A DNA stretch of 64,000 nt from an uncultured Lachnobacterium sp. (lineage in GTDB: Bacteria; Bacillota; Clostridia; Lachnospirales; Lachnospiraceae): assembly GCA_900546625.1 (NCBI GenBank), contig URDU01000003.1, forward strand, positions 83,028-147,027. Reading direction: 5' to 3'. A program made the position numbers and the translations under genes. Every line of letters starts with the position of its first letter. Position 1 is the stretch's first letter. Positions 8,294 to 17,596 of the stretch are shown piece after piece. The notes under the pieces were generated by a model. That model saw nothing but the letters and a program-made list of their open reading frames with translations, searched no databases and was not told the origin of the DNA.

Positions 8294-9808
8294 ATGAAAT
8301 CCATTAAGAAAAAACCGATTATGATTTTGCTTATGGCAGCATTAATGGCCACATTCATTGTTGGCCTATGCGCATGCGGCAAAAGCGACAGCAAAAAGGT
8401 CGCTTGTGTGGACGATCTGGAGGGCGCAAAAATAGGTGTCCAGCTCGGTACCACAGGAGATATCTATGTATCTGATTATGAGAACGACGGTTCAGGCACC
8501 AAGGTAGAGAGATACAACAAGGGTGCTGATGCAGTCCAGGCATTAAAGGTCGGCAAGATTGACTGCGTAGTTATTGATGAGCAGCCGGCACTTGCCTTTG
8601 TAAAGGAAAACAAAGGTCTTAAGATACTGGACGAGGAATTTACAAACGAGGACTATGCATTCTGCCTGAAAAAGGGCAATACAGAGCTTCGCGACAAGGT
8701 AAACACTGCGCTTGAAAAGCTGCAGCAGGATGGAACAGTTCAGAGCATCATCGACAACTATATCGGCTCTGAGGATCAGGTGGGAAAGACTCCATACGTG
8801 AAGAAGGACATTGACAGGTCAAACGGTACACTTAAGGTAGGAACAAATGCAGAGTTCCCTCCATATGAGTACTATGATGACAACAAGGTCACAGGAATTG
8901 ATATGGATATCATGCAGGCCATCGCTGATGAGCTTGGCATGGATATGCAGGTAGAGGATATGCAGTTTGACTCAATTATTGCCGCTGTATCATCAGGCAA
9001 GGTAGATGTCGGAGCGGCAGGCTTTACAGTGACAGAGGACAGACAGAAAAATGTTGATTTTACCGATACATATATCACCACAAAGCAGGAGATTATTGTA
9101 AAAGACAGCCAGTCAGGCTCTTCAATCGGTATAAAGGAAAAGCTTTATGACAACTTTGTCAAGGACAACCGTTACATGTATATCGTAAAGGGACTTGGCA
9201 ACACAATAGTTATCACAATATTTGCCGTAATGCTTGGTATTGTGCTTGGATTTTTAATCGCAATAGTCAGAACCAACCATGACAGAAACGGCGGTCTTGC
9301 TGTATTAAACGGAATTTGCAAGGTGTACCTGACCATCATCAGAGGAACTCCTGTCATGATACAGCTTCTTATTATATACTATGTAGTGCTTGCGTCTGTG
9401 ACCAACAAGATACTTGTAGCAGTAATTGCCTTCGGACTTAACTCAGCTGCATATGTGGCAGAGATTGTGCGTTCGGGTATCATGTCTGTTGATATAGGAC
9501 AGTTTGAAGCAGGACGAAGCTTAGGACTCAACTACAGCCAGACAATGAAGCTTGTTATCATACCGCAGGCAGTCAAAAATATACTTCCGGCGCTGCTTAA
9601 CGAGTTTATCAGCCTCCTGAAGGAGACATCAATCAGTGGTTATATTGGTATGATGGATCTGACAAAGGGTGGAGATATTATACGAAGCAACACATACGAG
9701 GCATTTATACCGCTTATTGCTGTAGCACTTATTTATCTGGCTATAGTGATGCTTTTAAGCCACGGAGTGAGCAAACTTGAGAGGAGACTGAGAAGCAATG
9801 AAAGATAA
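8294..9808 (+). CDS. Polar amino-acid ABC importer: binding lobes (permuted order) fused to permease
   Basis: A 504-residue lipoprotein fusion. A signal peptide ends in a lipobox (LCAC, Cys28). Residues about 35-158 look like the second half of a family 3 solute-binding protein ([50 protein letters not shown]). Residues about 178-262 look like its first half ([54 protein letters not shown]). The normal order is thus swapped. From about residue 285 comes a HisM/GlnP-type permease with the EAGRSLGL coupling loop. I chose the ATG at 8294 after GAGGA. It overlaps the ATPase gene by 11 bases. The substrate is probably a polar amino acid. Confidence 0.88.
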   Translation: MKSIKKKPIMILLMAALMATFIVGLCACGKSDSKKVACVDDLEGAKIGVQLGTTGDIYVSDYENDGSGTKVERYNKGADAVQALKVGKIDCVVIDEQPALAFVKENKGLKILDEEFTNEDYAFCLKKGNTELRDKVNTALEKLQQDGTVQSIIDNYIGSEDQVGKTPYVKKDIDRSNGTLKVGTNAEFPPYEYYDDNKVTGIDMDIMQAIADELGMDMQVEDMQFDSIIAAVSSGKVDVGAAGFTVTEDRQKNVDFTDTYITTKQEIIVKDSQSGSSIGIKEKLYDNFVKDNRYMYIVKGLGNTIVITIFAVMLGIVLGFLIAIVRTNHDRNGGLAVLNGICKVYLTIIRGTPVMIQLLIIYYVVLASVTNKILVAVIAFGLNSAAYVAEIVRSGIMSVDIGQFEAGRSLGLNYSQTMKLVIIPQAVKNILPALLNEFISLLKETSISGYIGMMDLTKGGDIIRSNTYEAFIPLIAVALIYLAIVMLLSHGVSKLERRLRSNER

Positions 9809-10538
9809 TAACGTGATATTAGAGGTAAAAGACCTGCACAAGAGCTTTGGAGAGCAGGAGGTATTAAAGGGCATAAGCACAGAGGTAAACAGAGGTGATG
9901 TAATTGCTATCATCGGACCGTCAGGCTGTGGAAAGTCTACATTTTTACGCTCCCTCAATCTGCTCGAGACACCTACATCGGGACAAATCCTCTTTGAAGG
10001 AACAGACCTGACAGACAAGTCAACGGACATCAATGTGACCAGACAGAAAATCGGCATGGTTTTCCAGCAGTTTAACCTGTTTGCCAACATGACAATAAAA
10101 GCAAATATTATGCTCGCACCGGTGAAGCTTGGTGTGATGACAAAGGATGAGGCATCAAAGAAGGCGGATGAGCTTCTCACAAGGATAGGCCTGCTCGATA
10201 AGGCAGATGCATATCCGGCACAGCTTTCGGGTGGACAGAAGCAGCGTGTTGCAATAATACGTTCGCTTGCGATGAATCCGGACGTCATACTGTTTGATGA
10301 ACCGACATCAGCACTTGACCCTGAGATGGTAGGTGAGGTGCTTGCGGTAATGAAGGAGCTTGCAGAGGCAGGCATGACAATGGTGGTTGTGACACACGAG
10401 ATGGGCTTTGCCAGAGAGGTGGCCAACAGAGTAATGTTCATCAATGAGGGCAACATAGCTGAGGAGGGCACACCGGAGGAAGTATTTGGAGCGCCAAAGA
10501 GTGAGAGATTACAGGAATTTTTGTCGAGAGTATTATAG
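9798..10538 (+). CDS. Polar amino-acid ABC transporter ATPase
   Basis: A 246-residue GlnQ/HisP-type ATPase that powers the importer encoded just upstream. Walker A is GPSGCGKST near residues 39-47, the Q-loop is MVFQQFNLF, the signature LSGGQKQR, Walker [13 protein letters not shown], and the switch His is in [13 protein letters not shown]. Length and motifs are complete. The 11-base overlap with the fusion gene indicates one operon. The permease and binding domains are supplied by the single fused partner, so a homodimeric transporter is likely. Confidence 0.95.
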   Translation: MKDNNVILEVKDLHKSFGEQEVLKGISTEVNRGDVIAIIGPSGCGKSTFLRSLNLLETPTSGQILFEGTDLTDKSTDINVTRQKIGMVFQQFNLFANMTIKANIMLAPVKLGVMTKDEASKKADELLTRIGLLDKADAYPAQLSGGQKQRVAIIRSLAMNPDVILFDEPTSALDPEMVGEVLAVMKELAEAGMTMVVVTHEMGFAREVANRVMFINEGNIAEEGTPEEVFGAPKSERLQEFLSRVL

Positions 10539-10550
10539 GAGAAATAAAGC

Positions 10551-11159
10551 ATGGCATCGAAATACTATGCGGTAAAAAAGGGAAAGGTCCCCGGGATATA
10601 TTTGAACTGGAACGATTGCAAGGCGATGGTTGACGGATATCCGGGGGCGGTGTATAAGAGCTTTAAGACTATTGAAGAGGCAGAAAAATTTATTACCGGA
10701 GATAAAGCTTCCGGCAAAAACACATCTGAATCAGGTGAAAGATGCAGCACCTATGCGTTTGTCGACGGCTCCTTCAATAAGGCCACACACACTTATGGCT
10801 ATGGAGGCTTTCTTGTGACAGACAATGAAAAATACGTGCTGCAGGGAGCGGATAACGATGCCGAGATGGCCACCATGCGCAACGTAGCCGGAGAGATAAA
10901 GGGTGCTGAGGCTGCTGTAAAAAAGGCTATAGAGCTTGGAATTAAGGAGCTTGTCATATACTATGACTATATGGGCATAGAGATGTGGGCTACAGGAGCC
11001 TGGAAGCGTAATAAAGCAGGTACTATAGCGTATCATGACTATATAATGTCTGTTAGGGAGCAGATAAAGCTTACCTTTGTAAAGGTAAAGGGACACTCAG
11101 GAGTAGAGGGCAACGAAGAGGCAGATAAGCTTGCGAAGCAGGCTGTTGGGATACTGTAG
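10551..11159 (+). CDS. rnhA: Ribonuclease H with N-terminal viroplasmin (RNA-binding) domain
   Basis: A 202-residue RNase H type 1. Residues 1-50 (KYYAVKKGKVPGIYLNWNDCKAMVDGYPGAVYKSFKTIEEAEKFI) form the caulimovirus viroplasmin/hybrid-binding domain seen in eukaryotic RNase H1 and many Firmicutes. The catalytic domain shows Asp72 (FVDGSF), Glu115 (AGEIKGAE), Asp139 (IYYDYMGI) and a final Asp in NEEADKLAK. It degrades RNA in RNA-DNA hybrids. It follows the ABC ATPase by 12 bases with AGGAG before the ATG. Confidence 0.93.
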   Translation: MASKYYAVKKGKVPGIYLNWNDCKAMVDGYPGAVYKSFKTIEEAEKFITGDKASGKNTSESGERCSTYAFVDGSFNKATHTYGYGGFLVTDNEKYVLQGADNDAEMATMRNVAGEIKGAEAAVKKAIELGIKELVIYYDYMGIEMWATGAWKRNKAGTIAYHDYIMSVREQIKLTFVKVKGHSGVEGNEEADKLAKQAVGIL

Positions 11160-11205
11160 CAGTTTCTCGCAAAAGAAACAAAATATAGCATAACAGGAGA
11201 AAAAA

Positions 11206-12318
11206 ATGAGCATATTCAATGTAGAACTCAAAAAAGTAGTAGATGACACATATGATATTGAGATAGGCTATAACCTCTCAGACACCCTTGTATCCGATCT
11301 GGAAAATGGTCTGGCAGGCAAGATAAAGAAATTTGCAGTGATTACAGATACAAATGTGCGTGATCCTTATGCACTTCCAATCTGTGAGAAGATAAAGCAT
11401 GCAGGATATTCGGTGGATTTGTTTGTTTTCCCGGCAGGGGAGAAGAGCAAGTCGCGTGAGACAAAGGCAAAGATAGAGGATGCCATGCTTAAAAAGGGCT
11501 ACAGAAGAGACTGCTGTATCATTGCGGTAGGCGGTGGTGTGGTGACTGATTTATCAGGCTTTATTGCAGGAACCTATGGCAGAGGAGTACCGTTTATCAA
11601 CTATGCAACCACACTTCTTGCAGCGGCAGATGCATCTGTAGGCGGAAAGACAGCCATTGATACACCTCTTGCCACAAACACCATAGGCTTGTTCAATCAG
11701 CCGAAAAAGGTATACATTGACATAGCTGCATGGAAGACACTGCCGCAGCGCCAGATGGCAAGTGGTATGGCAGAGACCATCAAGCACGCATGCCTGGGCA
11801 GTGAGGATATGTTTGAATTTATCGAGGAAAATCTGGATGATATTTATTCGTTCAAGAAATTCGCGTGCGAGTACATAGCAGAAAACAACTGTCGTATCAA
11901 GTACAATGTGGTCATGAAGGATGAGAGAGAATCAGGACTTCGCGAAACCTTAAATCTGGGACACACAGTAGGGCGTGCCATCGAGACAGTCAGCGACTAT
12001 AAGCTGCTGCACGGAGAAGCACTGTCAATCGGAATGGCAGCACAGGCACTCATGTCAGCCCGCCTTGGCTATATGTCAGAGGAGCAGGCAGAGCGCGTGA
12101 TAAAGCTCTATGAGAGAGCCGGTCTTCCGACACGTATACCTGACTATATAGACAGGGAGGCACTTGTTAAAAAGCTCTACACCGACAAAAAGGTGCGTGA
12201 TGGAAAGCTGCGCTTCGTGCTTCAAAAGGGCATAGGAGCTACTGTTGAGTTTGCACCGGGAGTGCATGCGAAGCCGATAGAGGAAAGTCTGGCAAGAGAG
12301 ATTATAATGGAACTGTAG
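11206..12318 (+). CDS. aroB: 3-Dehydroquinate synthase
   Basis: A 370-residue NAD- and metal-dependent enzyme that cyclises DAHP to 3-dehydroquinate, the second step of the shikimate pathway. Visible motifs are the NAD loop AVGGGVVTDLSGF, TTLLAAADASVGGKTAID, the metal ligand regions MAETIKHA and LNLGHTVGRAIE, and LLHGEALSIGM. The start follows CAGGAG. Its stop is one base from the stop of the convergent tmcAL gene, with no terminator between them. Confidence 0.96.
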   Translation: MSIFNVELKKVVDDTYDIEIGYNLSDTLVSDLENGLAGKIKKFAVITDTNVRDPYALPICEKIKHAGYSVDLFVFPAGEKSKSRETKAKIEDAMLKKGYRRDCCIIAVGGGVVTDLSGFIAGTYGRGVPFINYATTLLAAADASVGGKTAIDTPLATNTIGLFNQPKKVYIDIAAWKTLPQRQMASGMAETIKHACLGSEDMFEFIEENLDDIYSFKKFACEYIAENNCRIKYNVVMKDERESGLRETLNLGHTVGRAIETVSDYKLLHGEALSIGMAAQALMSARLGYMSEEQAERVIKLYERAGLPTRIPDYIDREALVKKLYTDKKVRDGKLRFVLQKGIGATVEFAPGVHAKPIEESLAREIIMEL

Positions 12319-12319
12319 A

Positions 12320-13570
12320 TTATATAATTACAACTCCATGTGTAAACTCATTTTGCTGTGAATGACACAGTCTGCCATACAAATCAGCAGCAAAAATATC
12401 CTTGGAAATAAGCTCATACGGAGCATCAGCGACTTTTGTAATAAGAGGCGCTGATGCTCTTTTTTTGAGGAGATGCATAAGCTCTCCTGATGATTTTTTG
12501 AAACCGAGTATGCGCAGATAAGGATTATCCATACATATATTAAAATCATCCTTCTCAATACCAAGTAAAATATGCGTGAGAACTCTCGAAATACGCGTAT
12601 AGGTTAGATTTTTACTTTTCAGTAAGTCACAAAACTGCGTAAAGCTCTCATATTTATAAATATTCTTAACTATCTTTGCAGAAAGCTCCTTTGTGCAGTC
12701 TGCATATTGCTCAAATCCTGTATCTTTCTCAGTCAGCAGACTATAATAAAGCATATCAGAAACATCATCCGGCAACACAATATGACCTCCCAAAATACAA
12801 TCTACAAGAATATCAACGCAGTCTGATGGCATAAGCTGACTGAGCTTTGCAGAAATCCCGGAATTATCAAGCTGCATATTAGTAATAGTGTTGTGTTTGT
12901 TTATATCAATTAAGGTAGAAATCACCCCGCGCACAGCCGTAGCGGAAGAAAACTCATTTGTCGAATCGGTGCTGTGATAGCCTTCCCCGACGCGCTGGAT
13001 AGGAAATCCAGTAATATCACAGTCCATCAAAGCCTTCTCATACTCAATAGCCAGAATATTATTGGGTGAAGCTATGAAAGCATCTAATTTCTCTGAAGAG
13101 CTATCGTAGTTATCTCTAAAATATTCACATAGCGCTCTGCTCCTAGCAGCAGGAAAGCTCATCCCACCCTGAATCAGCCGGGCAAGTGATGCAGAATATG
13201 CAGCAGGAGGATTTTTGAGCACGCCTGCGACAAGCGTTGTAAGCTCATAGTCCACAGACTCCACACCATAGCACAGCGTGTCCACAACGCCGGTGTTTTT
13301 GAGAACACTGACTCCGCCGCGGGCAAAAAACTCAGCAGACGCCGTGGCAAAGACCGATGGAAGCTCAAGTACCAGGTCGGCACCGCTCAAAAGCGCCATG
13401 CGGGTGCGCTCGTATTTGTCGATGATGGCAGGCTCGCCTCTTTGCACGAAATCACCGCTCATTGCTACGACGATATAATCAGCAGATGTCTGTCTTTTAA
13501 TCTGCTTTAGCTGATATTTATGTCCATTGTGGAAAGGATTGTATTCGGTAATCACACCTGCGACCTTCAT
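12320..13570 (-). CDS. tmcAL: tRNA(Met) cytidine acetate ligase
   Basis: A 416-residue nucleotidyltransferase-fold protein of the TmcAL (YlbM) family. TmcAL uses acetate and ATP to make N4-acetylcytidine at the wobble base of elongator tRNA-Met. The N-terminal domain shows [17 protein letters not shown] with the HxGH-like NGHK motif and [26 protein letters not shown]. The C-terminal part is the family's helical domain. It is divergent from acetate kinase. That both handle acetate may be coincidence. Confidence 0.92.
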   Translation of the reverse strand: MKVAGVITEYNPFHNGHKYQLKQIKRQTSADYIVVAMSGDFVQRGEPAIIDKYERTRMALLSGADLVLELPSVFATASAEFFARGGVSVLKNTGVVDTLCYGVESVDYELTTLVAGVLKNPPAAYSASLARLIQGGMSFPAARSRALCEYFRDNYDSSSEKLDAFIASPNNILAIEYEKALMDCDITGFPIQRVGEGYHSTDSTNEFSSATAVRGVISTLIDINKHNTITNMQLDNSGISAKLSQLMPSDCVDILVDCILGGHIVLPDDVSDMLYYSLLTEKDTGFEQYADCTKELSAKIVKNIYKYESFTQFCDLLKSKNLTYTRISRVLTHILLGIEKDDFNICMDNPYLRILGFKKSSGELMHLLKKRASAPLITKVADAPYELISKDIFAADLYGRLCHSQQNEFTHGVVII

Positions 13571-13638
13571 GTTTTGATGCTCCTTTAATTAATAATGTAT
13601 TTTTTGCAGTTCAAAACCATAATACCACAAAAACACCC

Positions 13639-13667
13639 TTGTCGCATTTGGAAAATAAGTTTATACT
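13639..13667 (+). promoter_or_regulatory. ackA promoter
   Basis: TTGTCG (13639-13644) and TATACT (13662-13667) are separated by 17 bases, giving a short leader of about 34 bases before ackA. Confidence 0.7.
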
Positions 13668-13707
13668 AACACTAGTATTGTAATTTTAAACCAAAGGAGA
13701 CAAAACA

Positions 13708-14901
13708 ATGAATGTATTAGTAATTAATTGTGGTAGTTCATCACTGAAATACCAGCTCATCAATTCAGATTCAGAGGAGGTACTTGCAAAAGGACTCTGC
13801 GAGAGAATCGGAATCGATGGAAGACTCGTATATCAGAAAGAGGGTCTTGACAAGGAAATCACAGAGGCACCTATGCCAACACATAAAGAGGCCATCCAGA
13901 TGGTACTCGATGCACTTGTAAATCCAAAGACAGGCGCAGTAAAATCACTTGCAGAGATTGATGCAGTAGGACATCGTGTAGTGCACGGCGGAGAGAAGTT
14001 CTCAGACTCAGTAGTCATCACAGAGGACGTAATAGCACAGGTAGAGGAGTGCAACGATCTTGCACCTCTTCACAACCCAGCCAACATCATCGGAATCAGA
14101 GCATGCCAGGCACTTATGCCAAACGTACCAATGGTAGGAGTATTTGATACAGCCTTCCATCAGACAATGCCTGAGAAAGCATACCTCTACGGCCTTCCAT
14201 ATGAGTACTATGAGAAGTACAAGGTAAGAAGATACGGCTTCCACGGCACAAGCCACAGCTTCGTATCAAAAGAGGCAGCAAGCTACCTTGGAATGGACTT
14301 AAATAACTCAAAGATTATCGTAGCACACCTTGGAAACGGAGCTTCAGTCAGCGCAGTATTAAACGGTAAATGCGTAGATACATCAATGGGACTTACACCA
14401 CTTGAGGGACTCGTAATGGGAACACGTTCAGGTGATATCGACCCATCAATCATGGAGTTCATCGCAAAGAAAGAAAACCTTGACATCGATGGTGTGATGA
14501 ACGTGCTCAACAAGAAGTCAGGAGTAGCCGGTATGTCAGGCGTATCAAGCGACTTCAGAGACCTTGAGGCAGCCTACAATGAGGGCAACGAGCGTGCCAT
14601 CGCAGCAGTAGAGGTATTCAGCTACAGAGTAGCAAAATACATCGGAGCATATGCAGCAGCAATGAACGGAGTAGACGCTATCGCATTCACAGCAGGAATC
14701 GGTGAGAACACAAGCTTCGTAAGAGAAAAAATCATGGCATACTTAGGCTACCTTGGCATAAAGATTGACCGTGTAACCAACGACAAGACACGCGGTGTAG
14801 AGGCACTCATCTCAACAGCAGACTCAAGCGTAAAGGTATGTGTCATCCCTACAAACGAGGAGCTTGCAATCTGCCGTGAGACAGTAAAGCTTGTTGGTTA
14901 A
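13708..14901 (+). CDS. ackA: Acetate kinase
   Basis: A 397-residue ASKHA-fold kinase that converts acetyl phosphate and ADP to acetate and ATP, a main energy-yielding step in fermenting anaerobes. Motifs are [16 protein letters not shown] at the N-terminus, [38 protein letters not shown] and [15 protein letters not shown] precedes the ATG. No phosphotransacetylase gene is adjacent. Codon use looks optimised compared with neighbours, consistent with high expression. Confidence 0.97.
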   Translation: MNVLVINCGSSSLKYQLINSDSEEVLAKGLCERIGIDGRLVYQKEGLDKEITEAPMPTHKEAIQMVLDALVNPKTGAVKSLAEIDAVGHRVVHGGEKFSDSVVITEDVIAQVEECNDLAPLHNPANIIGIRACQALMPNVPMVGVFDTAFHQTMPEKAYLYGLPYEYYEKYKVRRYGFHGTSHSFVSKEAASYLGMDLNNSKIIVAHLGNGASVSAVLNGKCVDTSMGLTPLEGLVMGTRSGDIDPSIMEFIAKKENLDIDGVMNVLNKKSGVAGMSGVSSDFRDLEAAYNEGNERAIAAVEVFSYRVAKYIGAYAAAMNGVDAIAFTAGIGENTSFVREKIMAYLGYLGIKIDRVTNDKTRGVEALISTADSSVKVCVIPTNEELAICRETVKLVG

Positions 14902-14918
14902 TAAAAAGTAAAAAGTTG

Positions 14919-14947
14919 TTGACAAACACTCTGCCAATATGTATAAT
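14919..14947 (+). promoter_or_regulatory. Consensus sigma-A promoter of DUF177-rpmF
   Basis: A perfect TTGACA (14919-14924), 17-base spacer and TATAAT (14942-14947). Confidence 0.9.
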
Positions 14948-14973
14948 TGGTTAGGTGTGAATAGGAGAGAACC

Positions 14974-15495
14974 ATGATTGATATATCAACCATTGTAAAA
15001 TCTATTAATAAAGAGACAACAATTGAGACAGAGCTTGCGCTCACATCATTTGAGTCGCGATTAGGAGATTATCCTATTCTGAAAAAGCAGCCGATATCAC
15101 TTCATATCTCAAACGTGGAGAATGCAACAGTGCATATTACCGCGACAGTGGATATAGACGTAGCGATACCGTGCAGCCGATGCTTGGAAGAAGTTCCAAC
15201 AAACATGCATTTTGACATTGACAAGACTCTGAAAATCACAGACGGAGCATTAGTCGATGAAGAGATGGAGGAAACTGACTACCTGATTGGGTTTGAACTC
15301 GATGTAGATAAACTTGTCTACGCCGAAATTCTGGTGAACTGGCCAATGAGAGTTCTGTGCAAAGACGATTGCAAAGGTATTTGTAAAGTCTGCGGGATGA
15401 ACTTGAATAAAGGCACCTGCAGTTGCGATAGTTTTGTACCGGATCCAAGAATGGCAGCGTTCCAGGATATATTTAACAAGTTTAAGGAGGTGTAA
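14974..15495 (+). CDS. DUF177 (YceD-like) protein
   Basis: A 173-residue protein of the DUF177/YceD family, almost always encoded beside rpmF and linked in other organisms to 23S rRNA accumulation. Besides the family core (VDIDVAIPCSRCLEEV...), the C-terminus has a cysteine-rich patch (CKDDCKGICKVCGMNLNKGTCSCD) that looks like a zinc knuckle. It lies 4 bases before rpmF, driven by a consensus promoter. Confidence 0.9.
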   Translation: MIDISTIVKSINKETTIETELALTSFESRLGDYPILKKQPISLHISNVENATVHITATVDIDVAIPCSRCLEEVPTNMHFDIDKTLKITDGALVDEEMEETDYLIGFELDVDKLVYAEILVNWPMRVLCKDDCKGICKVCGMNLNKGTCSCDSFVPDPRMAAFQDIFNKFKEV

Positions 15496-15499
15496 ACAA

Positions 15500-15679
15500 A
15501 TGTCAATTTGTCCAAAGAATAAATCTTCTAAGGGAAGAAGAGATAAGAGAAGAGCAAACTGGAAAATGTCTGCTCCTACTTTAGTAAAATGCAGCAAATG
15601 TGGAGAGCTTATGATGCCACACAGAGTTTGCAAGAACTGCGGATCTTACAACAAAAAAGAAATCATTCCTCAGGACTAA
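15500..15679 (+). CDS. rpmF: 50S ribosomal protein L32
   Basis: A 59-residue L32 (MSICPKNKSSKGRRDKRRANW...) with CSKCGE and CKNCGSY zinc-binding pairs. I chose the ATG at 15500 because AAGGAGGTG (15484-15492) precedes it. Longer in-frame versions would overlap the DUF177 gene. The residues before KSSKGRRDKRRANW differ from the common MAVPKRKTSK start, a minor variation. Confidence 0.95.
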   Translation: MSICPKNKSSKGRRDKRRANWKMSAPTLVKCSKCGELMMPHRVCKNCGSYNKKEIIPQD

Positions 15680-15700
15680 TACTAAGTAGTATGAGAAATT

Positions 15701-15734
15701 AAGGGATTGAACGATATCGTTCAATCCCTTTTTT
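15701..15734 (+). terminator. Terminator after rpmF
   Basis: A fully palindromic 30-base stretch (15701-15730, AAGGGATTGAACGAT and its complement) is followed by TTTT. It is symmetrical enough to act on both strands. Confidence 0.9.
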
Positions 15735-15856
15735 AGTTTTATCCCAATTATATCCCATAATAAAATGAAGGTACTTTTTACTTGTATATAGCTTGCAGGG
15801 ATGTTATTATACTGAGAGGATATTTAGATATTAAAGAAAGAAGGAAGCAAACTATC

Positions 15857-16084
15857 ATGAATAATATATACGATTTAGTTGAAATCTATGAGTGCCCGCT
15901 CTGTGGCGGTGCCGGTATTCTCGAGGAGGATTGCGGCAGCTCATATTATGTGACATGTCTTGAGTGCGGATGCCACTCTGTGAATATTGATTTTAAGTCG
16001 GACGAGGACAGACTTGATGCAGCAAAGCGTACTGCTGATTTATGGAACTGTGGCAAGGTTATTTCAATGAGCCCGGGAGAATAA
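15857..16084 (+). CDS. Small zinc-ribbon protein, Lar-like
   Basis: A 75-residue acidic protein with two cysteine pairs (YECPLCGGAG and TCLECGCHS) and a C-terminal AAKRTADLWNCGK segment. The plan CPxCGG...C..CG...A...WN is that of Lar-type restriction-alleviation proteins and related zinc ribbons, usually phage-borne. Here it sits alone between rpmF and plsX. I chose the ATG at 15857, after AGAAGGAAG, over an upstream in-frame start at 15782. Function unproven; a generic zinc ribbon is the alternative. Confidence 0.6.
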   Translation: MNNIYDLVEIYECPLCGGAGILEEDCGSSYYVTCLECGCHSVNIDFKSDEDRLDAAKRTADLWNCGKVISMSPGE

Positions 16085-16114
16085 TGTAAGCCATATAGTG
16101 TAGTGAATTGGTTA

Positions 16115-16143
16115 TTGATTTATACCTATGATTATAGTATATT
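16115..16143 (+). promoter_or_regulatory. plsX-acpP promoter
   Basis: TTGATT (16115-16120), 17-base spacer and TATATT (16138-16143). I see no complete FapR-type operator nearby. Confidence 0.55.
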
Positions 16144-16193
16144 TGATTTAATCAATTAGTAGTTTGCTTTTTAGCAGGCATAGGGAGGTCACA

Positions 16194-17210
16194 ATGCAAA
16201 GTACAACAAGGGTCGCACTCGATGCAATGGGTGGCGACAATGCACCCGCAGAGGTAGTAAAGGGTGCGGTAGACGCGGTTAACAAAAGAAATGATATAAA
16301 GATATTTCTTGTAGGACAGAAGATACCGGTAGAGAGGGAGCTTTCTTTGTATACATACCCTAAGGAGCAGATAGAGATAGTAGATGCGCCTGAGGTTATA
16401 GAGATGGCGGAGCCGCCGGTTTTGGCAATCAGGCGAAAGAAGCAGTCCTCAATCGTTGTCGGCATGAATATGGTCAAAAATAAAGAGGCTGATGCATTCG
16501 TTTCGGCAGGAAGCTCAGGAGCTGTGCTTGTCGGAGGACAGGTCATAGTCGGCAGGATAAAGGGCATACAAAGACCACCGCTAGCACCGCTTATTCCGAC
16601 CGAGAAGGGAGTGTCTCTGCTCATAGACTGTGGAGCCAATGTGGATGCGAGAGCAGAGCATCTGGTGCAGTTTGCAAAGATGGGCTCTATCTATATGGAG
16701 CACGTTGTCGGCATAAAGAATCCAAAGGTTGCACTGGTCAATATCGGTGCAGAGGAGGAAAAGGGCAATGCACTGGTAAAGGAGACCATGCCGCTTCTTC
16801 GTGAGTGTACGGATATCAATTTTGTCGGAAGCATTGAGGCAAGAGATATTCCGAAGGGAGATGCTGATGTTATTGTCTGTGAGGCTTTCACCGGCAATGT
16901 TATATTAAAACTCTACGAGGGTCTTAGCTCCACACTTATCGGAGTCATAAAGAAGGGGCTCATGAGCACACTAAAGAGCAAGATAGGAGCTGCACTTGCA
17001 CTTCCGGCTCTTAAAAATACGCTTAAGTCATTTGATGCGACTGAGTATGGCGGAGCGCCGCTTTTAGGCCTTAACGGTCTTGTGGTAAAGACACACGGCA
17101 GCTCCAAGGCAAAGGAAATCACTAACTCTGTTTTCCAGTGTGTTACATTTAAGGAAAAAGAGGTTAATGATAAAATCAAAGAATATATTATTAATAAGCC
17201 GGCTGATTAG
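16194..17210 (+). CDS. plsX: Phosphate acyltransferase PlsX
   Basis: A 338-residue enzyme that makes acyl phosphate from acyl-ACP for phosphatidic acid synthesis. Motifs are RVALDAMGGDNAP at the N-terminus, ASVSAGSSGAVLVGG-like AFVSAGSSGAVLVGGQ, LIDCGANVDARAEHL and VCEAFTGNVILKLYEG. I chose the ATG at 16194 after GGGAGGT. An upstream in-frame TTG at 16164 lacks a ribosome site. It is followed by acpP, a common pairing since acyl-ACP is its substrate. Confidence 0.96.
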   Translation: MQSTTRVALDAMGGDNAPAEVVKGAVDAVNKRNDIKIFLVGQKIPVERELSLYTYPKEQIEIVDAPEVIEMAEPPVLAIRRKKQSSIVVGMNMVKNKEADAFVSAGSSGAVLVGGQVIVGRIKGIQRPPLAPLIPTEKGVSLLIDCGANVDARAEHLVQFAKMGSIYMEHVVGIKNPKVALVNIGAEEEKGNALVKETMPLLRECTDINFVGSIEARDIPKGDADVIVCEAFTGNVILKLYEGLSSTLIGVIKKGLMSTLKSKIGAALALPALKNTLKSFDATEYGGAPLLGLNGLVVKTHGSSKAKEITNSVFQCVTFKEKEVNDKIKEYIINKPAD

Positions 17211-17265
17211 ATGGCAGTACTGCTGTATGATTAGTCACTATAAACAGAAATGAGAGGTATTAAAA

Positions 17266-17502
17266 ATGGAATTTGAGAAGCTTAGAGACATTATTGTCGA
17301 GGTACTTAACGTGGATGAGACCGAGGTTACTATGGAGTCAACCTTCATTGATGATCTTGGCGCTGATTCTTTGGATGTATTCCAGATTATCATGGGTATC
17401 GAGGAAGAGTTCGATATCGAGATTCCTAATGAGGAAGCAGAGAAAATCGTCACTGTAGGCGATGCTGTTGAGCAGATTAAAAAAGCTGTAAGCGAGCAGT
17501 AG
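17266..17502 (+). CDS. acpP: Acyl carrier protein
   Basis: A 78-residue acidic helical carrier. The phosphopantetheine attachment serine is Ser35 in [13 protein letters not shown]. It carries growing acyl chains in fatty-acid synthesis and feeds PlsX. It is placed 55 bases after plsX and followed by a hairpin. Full length for the family. Confidence 0.96.
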   Translation: MEFEKLRDIIVEVLNVDETEVTMESTFIDDLGADSLDVFQIIMGIEEEFDIEIPNEEAEKIVTVGDAVEQIKKAVSEQ

Positions 17503-17513
17503 TATGTTTTACT

Positions 17514-17547
17514 AACGAAAAGCCCTTTATCATGAGGGCTTTTCGTT
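17514..17547 (+). terminator. Hairpin after acpP, possible terminator
   Basis: A 13-bp stem, AACGAAAAGCCCT (17514-17526) with AGGGCTTTTCGTT (17535-17547). The T run lies inside the stem rather than after it, so termination strength is uncertain. Confidence 0.55.
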
Positions 17548-17596
17548 ATACTCACGGAATATGAAGAAATGAATAGATATAAAATTAGGAGAAATT

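Noticed and set aside
9755..10552. A 265-codon minus-strand frame opposite the ABC ATPase
   Set aside because: A serine- and threonine-rich shadow of a clear ATPase gene; no ribosome site or family pattern.
16144..16193. FapR operator upstream of plsX
   Set aside because: Only a TTAGTA-like half-site is visible; the matching half is missing.
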